Shown in pieces: positions 18,102-28,552 of a DNA stretch of 41,603 bases (position 1 is its first letter; each line of letters starts with the position of its first letter). Origin of the DNA: K189A clade bacterium (GTDB lineage Bacteria > Pseudomonadota > Gammaproteobacteria > Pseudomonadales > Azotimanducaceae); NCBI GenBank assembly GCA_009886205.1, contig QXZU01000063.1, positions 7,289 through 48,891 on the forward strand. Reading direction: 5' to 3'. A program made the position numbers and the translations under genes. Under the pieces are notes generated by a model. That model was not told the DNA's origin, ran no database searches, and saw only the letters and a program-made list of their open reading frames with translations.

Positions 18102-19655
18102 TTAAGGCCTAATACCAAAACTCACTGGCCCCACTAGGGTCTCAAGTTGAGGCTGTATCCAATCTATCCATTCGCACAGCACTGGCCGCGTTTCTCTGGG
18201 GTCGATTAATTCATGTACCGCAAAAGACTCCGCCCGAGGGAAAGGCGAACGCGCTTCGCGCAGTTTGTCCTCTAGCTCTCGACGTTTGGCTTCTGGGTTT
18301 TCTGCCGCGGCAATTTCACGATGGAAAGCCACCGCAACACCACCTTCAATAGGCAAGGGACCGGATTCTACGGAAGGCCAAGCCAATATGTAAGCACCCG
18401 GCGCATAGTGGGCGGCAGTGGCCACACCAAAACCTTTGTGCACCTGAATCACCGCCCAAGGCACAGTTGACTGCGCGGCAGCGGCAACAGCCGCCATGCC
18501 ATAACGTATGGTGCCTGCGGCTTCCGATTCGGGTCCAATCATGAACCCCGGCTGATCTATAAAATTCACAATGGGCACATGGAAGGTGTCACACATTTCT
18601 ACGAATCGGCGATACTTTTGCGCTGCCTCAGCGGTCATGGCACCGGCGTAATGCATGCAATCGTTGGCCAAAATGCCTACAGGTTGACCGTCGAGTGTCG
18701 CCAAGCCACAGATTTGGCTTGGCCCATAATAGGGTGAAATTTCAAAGAAACTGTCGGCATCAACAATCTTGTTCACAATGGCGCGCATATCAAAGCCGGT
18801 ATTGCTTTCCCGGGGTACTGCGGTGAGCAGGCTCTGATCCATTCGCTCGATGGGGTCCGTGTTTGCGCTTCGCGGTGTGCGCTGCCAAACATTGCTGGGC
18901 AAGTAGCTTAAGAACCGTTGTATCTGCGCCAGCGCGTCGTGCTCGTCTTCGGCCATGTTGTCTACAATACCGCTGCGCACATGCACTTCAGCGCCGCCCA
19001 GTTCTTCCTTGGTCATCTTCACGCCAAGGGCGCGCTCAACCAATGCCGGACCACCGATCAGCACTTGGGCTGTGTGGCGTGTCATCACCGAAAAGTGCGA
19101 TGCCACTAAGCGCCCTGCTGGAAAACCTGCCACAGCGCCTAGGGCGGCGGACGCCACCGGCACGACGGTCATAGCGTCAGCAATAATTTTGAATCTGGGT
19201 TCAGTAAAAACAGGGTCGCCAACCGTGCCGCCTTTCTTTGCGCCGCCTTTAACACTGCCACCACCGCCTTCTAACATACGCACTAGGGGTGTCTTGTATT
19301 GCACTGCCAAGTGCTCGGCGTAGACGCTTTTGCGCAAGCCTGCAGCGTTTGGCGAGCCGCCTTTCAGCGTAAAGTCCTCGCCCGCCACCACTATTCTGCG
19401 CGCATCCACTTTGCCAAAACCGACAATGTAGTTTGCGGGCACATATTCTATGAGTTGGTCATTTTCGTCATAAACAGGGCTGGCGGTTGCTTGGCCGTGC
19501 TCTCGAAAACTGCCATCGTCCAACAGCACGTCAATGCGCTCGCGAATGGTCATACGACCGCGGGCATGCTGCTTGGCAATCCCCGCCTCGCCCCCTTGCT
19601 GCTTAGCTAGGTAGCGCCGGCGCTCTATTTCTTTAACTTCTGATTCCCAACTCAT
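18102..19655 (-). CDS. Acyl-CoA carboxylase, carboxyltransferase (beta) subunit
   Basis: ARGRMTIRERIDVLLDDGSFREHG, IVNFIDQPGFMIGPESE, ILAWPSVESGPLPIEGGVAVAF. Confidence 0.92.
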   Translation of the reverse strand: MSWESEVKEIERRRYLAKQQGGEAGIAKQHARGRMTIRERIDVLLDDGSFREHGQATASPVYDENDQLIEYVPANYIVGFGKVDARRIVVAGEDFTLKGGSPNAAGLRKSVYAEHLAVQYKTPLVRMLEGGGGSVKGGAKKGGTVGDPVFTEPRFKIIADAMTVVPVASAALGAVAGFPAGRLVASHFSVMTRHTAQVLIGGPALVERALGVKMTKEELGGAEVHVRSGIVDNMAEDEHDALAQIQRFLSYLPSNVWQRTPRSANTDPIERMDQSLLTAVPRESNTGFDMRAIVNKIVDADSFFEISPYYGPSQICGLATLDGQPVGILANDCMHYAGAMTAEAAQKYRRFVEMCDTFHVPIVNFIDQPGFMIGPESEAAGTIRYGMAAVAAAAQSTVPWAVIQVHKGFGVATAAHYAPGAYILAWPSVESGPLPIEGGVAVAFHREIAAAENPEAKRRELEDKLREARSPFPRAESFAVHELIDPRETRPVLCEWIDWIQPQLETLVGPVSFGIRP

Positions 19656-19698
19656 GGTTTTTACTCTGGGTTTTTTCTTTGGCTAGCTATTTGGCCGT

Positions 19699-20514
19699 TT
19701 AACTGGGGTTGCTAAAAGCCGGCGCGCGCTTTTCAAAGTTTGCCTTGATGGCTTCTACCTGATTAGGCGTGCCAATTAATGCCTCTTGTAGAGACGCCTC
19801 CAGCTCTAAACCGGTACGCTCATCGGCGTGCCATGCGGCTTCGAACAGCGCTTTAGCAGAGCGCACAGCATCGGGTGATTTAGCGGCAATCTCGCGGGCC
19901 AACTCCATGGCATGTGCGTGAGGGTCGTCGCTAACGTGGGTGACAAGGCCAGCTTCTAACGCTTGCTCACCGTTTAAAATGCGCCCGGTAAAGGTCAGCT
20001 CTTTTGCCAAATCCATAGGTATAAGATCACGCAGGGTTTGCGTTAGGCTCATGTCTGGGATCAGCCCCCACTTAATTTCCATAATGGACATTTTCATATC
20101 AGGGGCTGCAATACGAATGTCTGCGCCTAAGGCAACTTGTGCGCCGCCGCCAAAAACCACGCCGTGCAGTGCAGCTATAACTGGCACAGGCAAACGCTTC
20201 CAAACCAACGCTGGGCGCTGCGCAAAGTTTTCTACTCTGTCGTCTTTTTGTAGCAGGGTGTTTTCAGTGCTGCCTTTTTTACGTGTCCCATCGCCCATGG
20301 CGGAAAAACTGCCCATGTCGAGACCCGCGCAAAATCCGCGACCATTGCCTGACAAAACGACTGCGCGGACATCTTTTGCTTCAGCTAGAGTCTCGCCAGC
20401 ATCAATAATGGCTTTAAACATGTCTGGGCTTAGCGCGTTATATTTTTCTGTACGATTTAAACGCACGTCTGCTACGCCGTCTTTAATGTCTATGGTGACT
20501 AAATCTTGTTCCAT
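19699..20514 (-). CDS. Crotonase/enoyl-CoA hydratase family protein
   Basis: RLNRTEKYNALSPDMF, VVLSGNGRGFCAGLDM, ALHGVVFGGGAQVALGADIRIAAPD. Confidence 0.9.
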   Translation of the reverse strand: MEQDLVTIDIKDGVADVRLNRTEKYNALSPDMFKAIIDAGETLAEAKDVRAVVLSGNGRGFCAGLDMGSFSAMGDGTRKKGSTENTLLQKDDRVENFAQRPALVWKRLPVPVIAALHGVVFGGGAQVALGADIRIAAPDMKMSIMEIKWGLIPDMSLTQTLRDLIPMDLAKELTFTGRILNGEQALEAGLVTHVSDDPHAHAMELAREIAAKSPDAVRSAKALFEAAWHADERTGLELEASLQEALIGTPNQVEAIKANFEKRAPAFSNPS

Positions 20515-20580
20515 GCTGTGCCTCTTTTGCTCTACTTGTTTAATTTTTTCTTCGATGTGTTCTTTATTTTAAATTTGGTT

Positions 20581-20802
20581 TTAGTTTTCAATTACCGCGA
20601 GTACTTGGTCCTCTTCCACCTGCTCTTCAGGTGCCACTAATACCTCTACTAGGGTACCGGCAACTGTTGCTTCAACCGGTATTTCCATCTTCATAGATTC
20701 TAAAATAATAATTACGTCGCCGGCTTCCACTGTCGCACCTGCTTCTAACAATACCTTCCAAACATTGCCTGTCACTTCGCTTTCAACATTGTGCTTAGCC
20801 AT
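20581..20802 (-). CDS. Stand-alone biotin carboxyl carrier (biotinyl/lipoyl) domain protein
   Basis: 73 aa with the biotinylation motif [11 protein letters not shown]. Confidence 0.9.
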   Translation of the reverse strand: MAKHNVESEVTGNVWKVLLEAGATVEAGDVIIILESMKMEIPVEATVAGTLVEVLVAPEEQVEEDQVLAVIEN

Positions 20803-20942
20803 TTCTCTCCCCTCTAATTTTAATGCGCTTGCTAGCGCTTACCTAGATCTGTGTCTTTTTTGCAGCGCTCAATAGGCCCCAATATAGCGCAATATGGCCG
20901 GCGATTTTAGTTGCACCCGCCAAGCCGATTGTGGCTATAGGG

Positions 20943-22289
20943 CTAGCTATTTCCCGCGTTCTTTGCATTTTGAATGCGTTGAATAATATGGGTGTCTACT
21001 TCCCCACGCAGAAAGGCTGGGTCTTGGAGCACTTGTATCAGCAGCGACGCATTGGTGCGTACTCCCTGAACTTCAAACGCCTTCAGGGCGATCAACAACC
21101 GACCAATCGCCTGCGCCCGGGTAGTGCCTTTGGCAATAATCTTAGCCAGCATAGGGTCATAATATTGCGATACCGCCTGACCCTCTTGATAGCCAGTTTC
21201 CACACGCACGGCGAATAATTTAGGCGGACGAAAGACAGTCAGCGTGCCGGTGGAAGGAAACTGCGTTTCCGGATCTTCTGCATATAGCCGGGCCTCTATG
21301 GCGAAGCCTTCGCACTTAACCTGCGCGGGCAAACTGCCCCCAGCAGCTAGGGTGATTTGTAGCTGGACCAAATCTAAACCAGTCACCTCTTCTGTGACCC
21401 CATGCTCTACTTGGATGCGCGTGTTCATTTCTAAAAAACCCACCTCTCCCATGGGGGTAAAAAGCGTCTCAACGGTGCCAAGGTTGTCATAACCCAGTTT
21501 CGCGCATATTTCTGCACTGGCTTGGGCTTGTTGCAAAATGGCTTGGCTATCAATACCTGGCGCTGGGCTTTCTTCAATTAACTTTTGATGACGCCGTTGC
21601 ACCGAGCATTCGCGCTCGAACAGGTGAATAGCGTTGCCCTGCTGGTCTGCCATGATCTGAAATTCAATGTGGCGCGGGGCTTCAATCCACCGCTCTAGAT
21701 ACACCCCAGAAGCTGCAAAAGCTTTACTGGCTATGGCTTTTGCCTGGCTCAAGGCGGGCGCAAGCTGGGCTTTTTCATGCACTACTTGCATGCCCATGCC
21801 GCCACCGCCGCCTGCGGGTTTAACCACCAATGGAAAACCTTCGCGCTGAGCAAATGCCTCGGCTTCTGCAATATGGGTAATGAGTTCACTACCAGGGAAT
21901 ACGGGCATACCCAGCTTTGACATCATTGCGCGAGCGCTGACTTTGTCGCCCATTTGCTTAAGCCACTTGGGCGACGGGCCAATGAAAATTAGGCCTTCAT
22001 CAATTACCCGCTGAGCAAAATCTGCATTTTCAGACATAAACCCATAGCCGGGATGAATGCCATCTGCGCCGCATTTATGCGCAATGGCCATTATCTGGTC
22101 TTGGTCTAGATAACTGTCTTTGGAGGCATTGCCCGTTAATGGATAGGCCTCGGTCGCTTCAGCAATATAGGGCGCTTGAATATCAGCCGGGGAATACACC
22201 ACAACACTTTGAATCTTTAGCTCACTACAAGCGCGCACTATGCGGCGTGCAATGGCGCCACGGTTAGCAATGAGAATTTTCTTAAGCAT
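20943..22289 (-). CDS. Biotin carboxylase subunit of acyl-CoA carboxylase
   Basis: MLKKILIANRGAIARRIVRACSEL, GGGGGMGMQVV, FLEMNTRIQVEHGVTEEVTGLDLVQLQ. Start trimmed to 22289. Confidence 0.92.
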   Translation of the reverse strand: MLKKILIANRGAIARRIVRACSELKIQSVVVYSPADIQAPYIAEATEAYPLTGNASKDSYLDQDQIMAIAHKCGADGIHPGYGFMSENADFAQRVIDEGLIFIGPSPKWLKQMGDKVSARAMMSKLGMPVFPGSELITHIAEAEAFAQREGFPLVVKPAGGGGGMGMQVVHEKAQLAPALSQAKAIASKAFAASGVYLERWIEAPRHIEFQIMADQQGNAIHLFERECSVQRRHQKLIEESPAPGIDSQAILQQAQASAEICAKLGYDNLGTVETLFTPMGEVGFLEMNTRIQVEHGVTEEVTGLDLVQLQITLAAGGSLPAQVKCEGFAIEARLYAEDPETQFPSTGTLTVFRPPKLFAVRVETGYQEGQAVSQYYDPMLAKIIAKGTTRAQAIGRLLIALKAFEVQGVRTNASLLIQVLQDPAFLRGEVDTHIIQRIQNAKNAGNS

Positions 22290-22668
22290 GGGTAGTTGTC
22301 TCTGCACGCGTGTTTGCTGCCGCCTCAACTTGCCTGAACTGCACAAGTTCTTGGCAAGCAGCAACGAAACCGCCTAGGCCCCGGGCCTGAGTAGCCGCGG
22401 TGGTTTTATTGCCGTTTTGTGCGTGTTGAATTTGGGTAAGTAGTCGTTCGCTGAGCGCAAGCGACAAGGGCAAGTGGTACATAAAGGTGCTCTGAGGACC
22501 TTTGTGGTCGTTGGGTCGGTCCAACGGCTGGCTTGCAAGGGCTTGCTGCATAGCCGCTACCAAGTCTGGGGACTCTGGATGCGCAATGAGTTGAAGGCAC
22601 TGACTGAGCATCCAGTGCGACCAATAGTCAGGTTGGTCGCAGAGTTTTTTATATTCAGACCAATCCAT
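22282..22668 (-). CDS. Hypothetical protein translationally overlapping biotin carboxylase
   Basis: 128-aa ORF overlapping the biotin carboxylase start by 8 nt; no family recognised. Confidence 0.6.
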   Translation of the reverse strand: MDWSEYKKLCDQPDYWSHWMLSQCLQLIAHPESPDLVAAMQQALASQPLDRPNDHKGPQSTFMYHLPLSLALSERLLTQIQHAQNGNKTTAATQARGLGGFVAACQELVQFRQVEAAANTRAETTTHA

Positions 22669-22722
22669 TAGGGCTTCGGCTTATTATGCGTTGGCGTATT
22701 GGCCGCAATAGTCCTTTTTGGA

Positions 22723-23646
22723 CTAAAGGGACAAATGCTCGCCAGTGAGCAAATGATAAGCCTCTAGGTAACGTGCAATGCTGCGCTCGATGACCTCATC
22801 TGGCAGTACTGGCCCTGGAGATGTTTTATCCCACTCGCCGCTGGCTACCACTGTTTCTAGATAATTACGCACAATCTGTTTGTCAAAGCTGGCTTGCTCG
22901 CGCCCCGGCTGCCAGTCATCGGCTGGCCAAAAACGTGAGCTGTCTGGCGTAAAGATTTCATCAATAAGAATGGGCTCGCCCGCGCCATTTATCTGACCGA
23001 ATTCGAATTTGGTATCCGCAAGAATAATGCCGCGCGAGGCCGCATAGTCTCTGGCTGAACTATATAGAGATAAGGTTTTTTCGCCCAACCAGTGCATCAA
23101 CTCTTCACCTACCTCTTCAGCGCCTTGGGCAAAGCTGATGTTTTCATCGTGACCATCTACGGCTTTGGTTGACGGCGTGAATAATGGCTCTGCTAGACGG
23201 TCGCTGTTTTGCAGGCCTTCTGGCAGGGTAATACCACACACTTCGCCGCTGCGTTGATAGTCCTTCCAGCCGCTGCCAGTAATATACCCTCGGGCAATAC
23301 ACTCAATAGGCACAACTTCAGTCTTACGGCACAACATAATTCTGCCAGCCAAACTGTCACGCTGAGCATCGGTAAGGCCTGGCACATCTGCAACGTCTGT
23401 GCTGATTAGGTGATGTGGCACAGTGTCAGCAAAGTGATCGAACCAAAACTTTGAAATTTGCGTCAGGACAATGCCTTTGCCGGGCAAGCCATTTTGCATA
23501 ACCACATCGAACGCACTGATGCGGTCGGTGGCAATAATCAATAACGCCTCTTCACCAGAAGCCAAAGTTACATCGTACAAATCACGTACCTTACCGGTAC
23601 GCTTATTTAGTAGGTCAAGATCGGTCCCAAGCAACGCTGATGCCAT
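22723..23646 (-). CDS. purC: Phosphoribosylaminoimidazole-succinocarboxamide synthase
   Basis: GKVRDLYDV, ATDRISAFDVVMQNGLPGKG, IECIARGYITGSGWKDY, FEFGQINGAGEPILIDEIFTPDSSRFW. Confidence 0.95.
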   Translation of the reverse strand: MASALLGTDLDLLNKRTGKVRDLYDVTLASGEEALLIIATDRISAFDVVMQNGLPGKGIVLTQISKFWFDHFADTVPHHLISTDVADVPGLTDAQRDSLAGRIMLCRKTEVVPIECIARGYITGSGWKDYQRSGEVCGITLPEGLQNSDRLAEPLFTPSTKAVDGHDENISFAQGAEEVGEELMHWLGEKTLSLYSSARDYAASRGIILADTKFEFGQINGAGEPILIDEIFTPDSSRFWPADDWQPGREQASFDKQIVRNYLETVVASGEWDKTSPGPVLPDEVIERSIARYLEAYHLLTGEHLSL

Positions 23647-23683
23647 CGAAAAAGGTCCTTTTATGTGAGTTCAGAAAATTGTT

Positions 23684-24448
23684 TTACGACGTTATACCGC
23701 CGTCGGCCAAGTATACAGAACCGGTGATAAATGCGCTCTCATCACTGGCTAAAAACAACATAATATTGGCAATGTCGTCGGCTTCCGCATAGCGCTGCAG
23801 GGGAATACCTGCCTCAATGCCGGCCTTTGCTTCACCAGCTTCACCTGGACGCATACCTTCTTCTAGCGAGCGCATCATGCGTGTATTTACTGGTGCTGGA
23901 TTCACGGTATTTACGCGAATATTTTGGCTGGCAAATTCTCGTGAGGCTGACCTCATCAGGCCAATAACCGCGTGCTTACTGGTGGCGTAAGGGGCAACAG
24001 AAGCGCCGCCTTTAACACCCATAATGCTTGAGGTAATAATGATACTGCCGCCACCACGTTTTTGCATTTCTGGCACCACAGCGCGCAGACCAAGAAAAGG
24101 TCCTTTTACGTTAACGTCCATCACTTCATCGAAGCGCGCTTCGTCGTAATCTAAAATAGAAGCAACATCGCCTTCAATGCCCGCATTGGCCAAAAAGATG
24201 TCTACGCCGCCAAAGCGCTCGGTAGCCACTTCTGCCATGGCTTTGTTATCTGCAGATGACGTGACATCACCCACATGGTAGCTGACTTTATTACTGGCAA
24301 TTTCGCTGCATGCTTGGCTCAGTGCCTGCTCGTCTAAATCTACCAACAATACTGATGCGCCTTCGGCAACAAAGCGTTTACCCGCCGCTATACCAATGCC
24401 GCCAGCCCCGCCTGTAATAATGGCAACTTTGCCGTCTAATCTGCCCAT
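23684..24448 (-). CDS. SDR-family oxidoreductase (glucose-1-dehydrogenase-like)
   Basis: ITGGAGGIGIAAGKRF, NAGIEGD, YATSKHAVIGLMRSA. Confidence 0.88.
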   Translation of the reverse strand: MGRLDGKVAIITGGAGGIGIAAGKRFVAEGASVLLVDLDEQALSQACSEIASNKVSYHVGDVTSSADNKAMAEVATERFGGVDIFLANAGIEGDVASILDYDEARFDEVMDVNVKGPFLGLRAVVPEMQKRGGGSIIITSSIMGVKGGASVAPYATSKHAVIGLMRSASREFASQNIRVNTVNPAPVNTRMMRSLEEGMRPGEAGEAKAGIEAGIPLQRYAEADDIANIMLFLASDESAFITGSVYLADGGITS

Positions 24449-24587
24449 GCTTACTCTCCCATTCCTTTTCCCTTAACGCACTGTGCGCTAATTGTTTTGC
24501 TGGTCTGATTTATTGATTAAATTTTCCAAACCAATTTAGGGTTCCGGCGCGTCTTAAACCAACTTTTACAGCTATTCAATCGCCAGA

Positions 24588-25829
24588 CTAACCACCCAGG
24601 CCAGCAAACGCCTGCTGCAAATCGGCGATGAGGTCTTCACCGTCTTCAATACCAACGGAGATACGAATGAGCGACTCATCAATACCCATACTGGCACGTC
24701 GCTCAGGCCCCATCTCAAAGTAAATGGTGTGCGCCACCGGAATCGCAAGCGTACGGTTATCGCCCAAGTTGCTAGATTTTACAATCACCTGAAAGCGGTT
24801 CATAAAATCCCAAAGGTCTACCCCTTCAGCAAGTTCAAAGCTGAACAGCCCACCCGGATAGCGAAATAGGTCCGCTGCGCGTTGATGCTGGGCGTGAGAC
24901 TCAAGGCCCGGATAATAAACAGCCTTAACCAATTCGTGCTTCTCCAAAAAGGCAGTCATCAATGATGCATTTGCGCATTGCTGGGTTTGACGCAGCGCCA
25001 AGGTCTCAGCGCCAATGGCAATATGATGAGCAGCCTCTGGACCGAGGCTAGCACCAAAATCGCGCAAGCCCTTTTTCTTAATCTGAGTAATCCCCCACTT
25101 GTGCGGATCTCCGCTTCTGTAGGTGTCGTAAATATTCTCGAACGTACTCCAGTCAAAAAGACCGGTTTCGGTAATTGACCCACCCAGAACATTACCGTGC
25201 CCACCAATGTACTTGGTGAGGCTATTCACAATTAGACTGGCGCCTACGTTAATGGGTTGGAATAAGTAAGGCGAGGTCATGGTGTTATCCACAATATAGA
25301 CCAAACCTTTTTCCGCACAAAAATCGCCAATGGCCTTTAAGTCAGAAATTTGCGTGCGAGGATTTGCAATGGTCTCTACAAAAACCAACTTAGTTTTTTC
25401 CGTTACAGCTTCGATCACCGCAGCTACCGACGTAGCGTCAACAAAATCTATGTCAATGCTGTTATTGGTAAACGTATTAAACAGGCTGTTTGTGTTACCG
25501 AATAGAAACGAGCTGGAGATCATGTGGTCGCCAGCGCGCAAAAGGGAAAACAGCGAGGTGCCAATGGCGGCCATACCCGTGGCGAAACAGGCCGTGGCAA
25601 TGCCATTTTCCATAGCGGAAATTTTATTCTCTAGCGCCGTGACCGTGGGATTAACCTGCCGTCCGTAGCTATAGCCAAATTGCTTACCCTGAAATACGGC
25701 AGCCAGATCGCGCGCGTCTTCGTAACCATAAGCCACATTGGCGTGAATCGGCTTATGCAGGGAGCCGTGTTCGATTGTTTCCAATCGATCTCGGTGCACA
25801 ATGGTCGTGGTAAATCCTTTAATTGGCAT
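24588..25829 (-). CDS. Cys/Met metabolism PLP-dependent enzyme (cystathionine gamma-synthase / O-acylhomoserine sulfhydrylase family)
   Basis: YSYGRQVNPTVTALENKI, VDNTMTSPYLFQP, NSLTKYIGGHGNVLGG (PLP lysine). Confidence 0.88.
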   Translation of the reverse strand: MPIKGFTTTIVHRDRLETIEHGSLHKPIHANVAYGYEDARDLAAVFQGKQFGYSYGRQVNPTVTALENKISAMENGIATACFATGMAAIGTSLFSLLRAGDHMISSSFLFGNTNSLFNTFTNNSIDIDFVDATSVAAVIEAVTEKTKLVFVETIANPRTQISDLKAIGDFCAEKGLVYIVDNTMTSPYLFQPINVGASLIVNSLTKYIGGHGNVLGGSITETGLFDWSTFENIYDTYRSGDPHKWGITQIKKKGLRDFGASLGPEAAHHIAIGAETLALRQTQQCANASLMTAFLEKHELVKAVYYPGLESHAQHQRAADLFRYPGGLFSFELAEGVDLWDFMNRFQVIVKSSNLGDNRTLAIPVAHTIYFEMGPERRASMGIDESLIRISVGIEDGEDLIADLQQAFAGLGG

Positions 25830-26014
25830 TTTCTTGCGTACGGTTAGTAAAGTTGAGGGGCTACTATACGTCTAACGGAACATTACGGCACCTGAGAATG
25901 CTGGCCTTTTAAGCGCTAAATTTTTCAGCAAGCCTTCCCTCAAGCCGCGCACTGTTACCTGACCTAGTGAGCATTAGGCTGAATTGCCGTTGAGTTTTGT
26001 CACAGCCGGCTCGC

Positions 26015-27823
26015 TTAGTGGTTACCCAGGACATGGGCGCGACGGCGTTCCTTTGCTGAGTTACTGACAAGCAAGGCCAGCATTTTTTCTGCGTTCAGTG
26101 GCGCTGAAAATATATAGCCTTGAGCCTCGCCACATTGCCGGGCAAGCAGATACCTAATTTGCGCCGCTGTTTCTACACCCTCTGCAACGACACTAAAACC
26201 AAGGCCGTGCGCCATGGCTATGATGGCATCTACCAAACTGGCCGTGTCATTCTCATCGGTGATATCGCGCATAAAAGATTGGTCAATTTTTAATGAAGTG
26301 AGCGGGAAATCTTTAAGATATGAAAGCGACGAATATCCAGTACCAAAATCATCAGCGGCAATGCCTACTCCTAAATCTCTTAGATAATTGAGTTTCGCCA
26401 CAATAGATTGCTTTCTCTTTATTAGAGTTTTTTCCGTTAGCTCTAGCTTCACATTTGCTGCGGCAATACCAGACGCTTTCAATGTAGCTGCGAAGGTTGA
26501 GGCAAATTCCTCCCGCTCAAGCTGGGCGGCTGAGGCATTGATCGACACATAAATGTCGTGTCCTGCCGCCTGCCATTCACTGACTTGCTGCATAGCGCAG
26601 CGCTGCACAAAGTTATCAAGGTCCGCAACCAAACCCGCCTCTTCGGCTAAATCCAAAAACCTGCTCGGCGCCATAAGACCCAAACGCGGATGGTTCCATC
26701 GCGCCAGCGCCTCAACGCCGGTAATTTCACCGCTGCTCAGAGACACCACCGGTTGGTAGTGAACTTCCAACTCGCTTTTTGCCAATGCGCGACGCAACTC
26801 TTGCTCTAACTGAATCTGCGCAAAACGATCCATATTCATAGCGCTGTCGAACACAGCGTAATTATTTTTGCCCGTCTCTTTTACGTGATACATGGCGATA
26901 TCCGCACTTTGTACTAAGCCCACACTGGAAGTGCCGTGGTCCGGATACCGCGCAAGGCCAATGCTGGTATCTATTGAAAGCTGATAACTTTCGATAGAAA
27001 ACGGCTCAGCCAGCAAAGACAAAACTTTTTCACAGGCCTGCTGACCTGATTCCGGGCTGACAGCGTTGGGCAATAGCAAGCCAAATTCGTCACCACCAAA
27101 GCGCGCAAGCACATCGCCCGGTGCCTGCGCATCTGCCAGGCGCTGAGCTATCGCTTGCAACAACAAATCGCCAACACTATGGCCAAGGGAGTCATTGATC
27201 GTTTTGAAACGATCGAGGTCAAAAAACATAAGCATAAAACTTTGTTCATTTTCCTTAGCTCGCGCAATTGCCTCATCTACTTCTACGATAAACTGCGCGC
27301 GATTCACGAGCCCAGTAAGGTTGTCATGGGCTAACTGATGTTCTATCTCTGCTTCGGCGCGCTTTTGCGCGGAAATATCTTTGGCCGAGAGGCAAATTAT
27401 GGGAGGTACTGATTGGCCTGCATTTTCATTCAGCATGCTGCTCGCCGACATCTGCACCCAAAGAAACTGATCCGCTTCACTTTTGCAATTTAGACGAAGC
27501 TCAATACTTGGCGGAGTTATGCCACTCTGAGCAAAAGCGGCTAATAAGTTATCGGCCAAATGGTGATCAGGCTGATGGACCAGAACGTGTAATGGTTGTC
27601 CCACAACGTCCTCAGCGTCCAGACCAAGGGCATCGCGAACGTTTCGATTGCAATAATGAATGCGCCCCTGCGTGTCGACCAACAAGAGTAAGTCTGAGTT
27701 AACGCCCACAAGGAACTGCAATAAATTTGCGTAAACCTCTATCGACGGCTGAGATTCGCTCCCCGCCATTAGTTGACTCAGCGAGCGGGCCAACTCGTGG
27801 GCGTCAATTGCATTAGCTGTCAT
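26015..27823 (-). CDS. PAS-GGDEF-EAL cyclic-di-GMP signalling protein
   Basis: PAS-like N-terminus, intact ARFGGDEFGLL, intact EALARWNHP EAL domain with DDFGTGYSSLSYLK. ATG at 27823 preceded by GGAG. Confidence 0.92.
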   Translation of the reverse strand: MTANAIDAHELARSLSQLMAGSESQPSIEVYANLLQFLVGVNSDLLLLVDTQGRIHYCNRNVRDALGLDAEDVVGQPLHVLVHQPDHHLADNLLAAFAQSGITPPSIELRLNCKSEADQFLWVQMSASSMLNENAGQSVPPIICLSAKDISAQKRAEAEIEHQLAHDNLTGLVNRAQFIVEVDEAIARAKENEQSFMLMFFDLDRFKTINDSLGHSVGDLLLQAIAQRLADAQAPGDVLARFGGDEFGLLLPNAVSPESGQQACEKVLSLLAEPFSIESYQLSIDTSIGLARYPDHGTSSVGLVQSADIAMYHVKETGKNNYAVFDSAMNMDRFAQIQLEQELRRALAKSELEVHYQPVVSLSSGEITGVEALARWNHPRLGLMAPSRFLDLAEEAGLVADLDNFVQRCAMQQVSEWQAAGHDIYVSINASAAQLEREEFASTFAATLKASGIAAANVKLELTEKTLIKRKQSIVAKLNYLRDLGVGIAADDFGTGYSSLSYLKDFPLTSLKIDQSFMRDITDENDTASLVDAIIAMAHGLGFSVVAEGVETAAQIRYLLARQCGEAQGYIFSAPLNAEKMLALLVSNSAKERRRAHVLGNH

Positions 27824-27865
27824 AGACACTCCGGACAATGATTACTGGCTATTACTACTTAGCGT

Positions 27866-28468
27866 TCAAGTTTCTGCGGCTTCAGGGTCAGCCTGCGCAA
27901 AGGGCACAGGCCAAATCGGAAAAACTCTGGATAACGCCGAAAGCGCCAGCGCATGTTTTAGCTCGCCACTTTGCACGCGCTCGCGTACTTCAAGTTGCGT
28001 CATAAATTCCAACGCTATGGACTCGCCGTCGCCAAGATCTTGCTCGTTGGCCGCATACACATCTTCCGCCAGCCAGTGGTGGCATAGATTATTGTGATAA
28101 GCAGGGTTGGGCTCAACCGCGCCAAGGTATGTCCATTTGCTACTGGCATAACCGGTTTCTTCTAGCAGTTCCCGCGCCGCAGCGGTTTTAGAATCTTCAC
28201 CGGGGTCAATCATACCTCCTGGCGTTTCCAAGGTTGTATAACCTACCCCGAAGCGGAATTGTCGTATCATTAAGGAACGACCTTGATCGTCTAGTGCCAC
28301 CACATTAACCCAATCAACAGATTCTAGAATGATGCGATCAAAGGTTTTGTTGTTGCGAGGATTGCGCATCGTATCAATGCGCTTTTCAAACAGTATCAAT
28401 CCTGCGTCTTCGTAACGGGTATCTAGCTTATGCCAATCTAACTCAGCGTCTTTCAACTGGTCGCTCAT
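27866..28468 (-). CDS. NUDIX hydrolase
   Basis: GGMIDPGEDSKTAAARELLEETGY Nudix box. Likely start at MSDQLKD. Confidence 0.88.
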   Translation of the reverse strand: MSDQLKDAELDWHKLDTRYEDAGLILFEKRIDTMRNPRNNKTFDRIILESVDWVNVVALDDQGRSLMIRQFRFGVGYTTLETPGGMIDPGEDSKTAAARELLEETGYASSKWTYLGAVEPNPAYHNNLCHHWLAEDVYAANEQDLGDGESIALEFMTQLEVRERVQSGELKHALALSALSRVFPIWPVPFAQADPEAAET

Positions 28469-28552
28469 ATTATTATCCTTATTGCCCACGTCCCTGCTTG
28501 CTGCAAACCGCATCTGCCGCATACACGCTCATTGTTGAGCATTTTGGTTGAC

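Noticed and set aside
22709-22725. Hairpin tagtcc-ttttt-ggacta at the purC stop as a terminator
   Set aside because: Short 6-bp stem without a trailing U tract on the purC transcript; not a convincing Rho-independent terminator.
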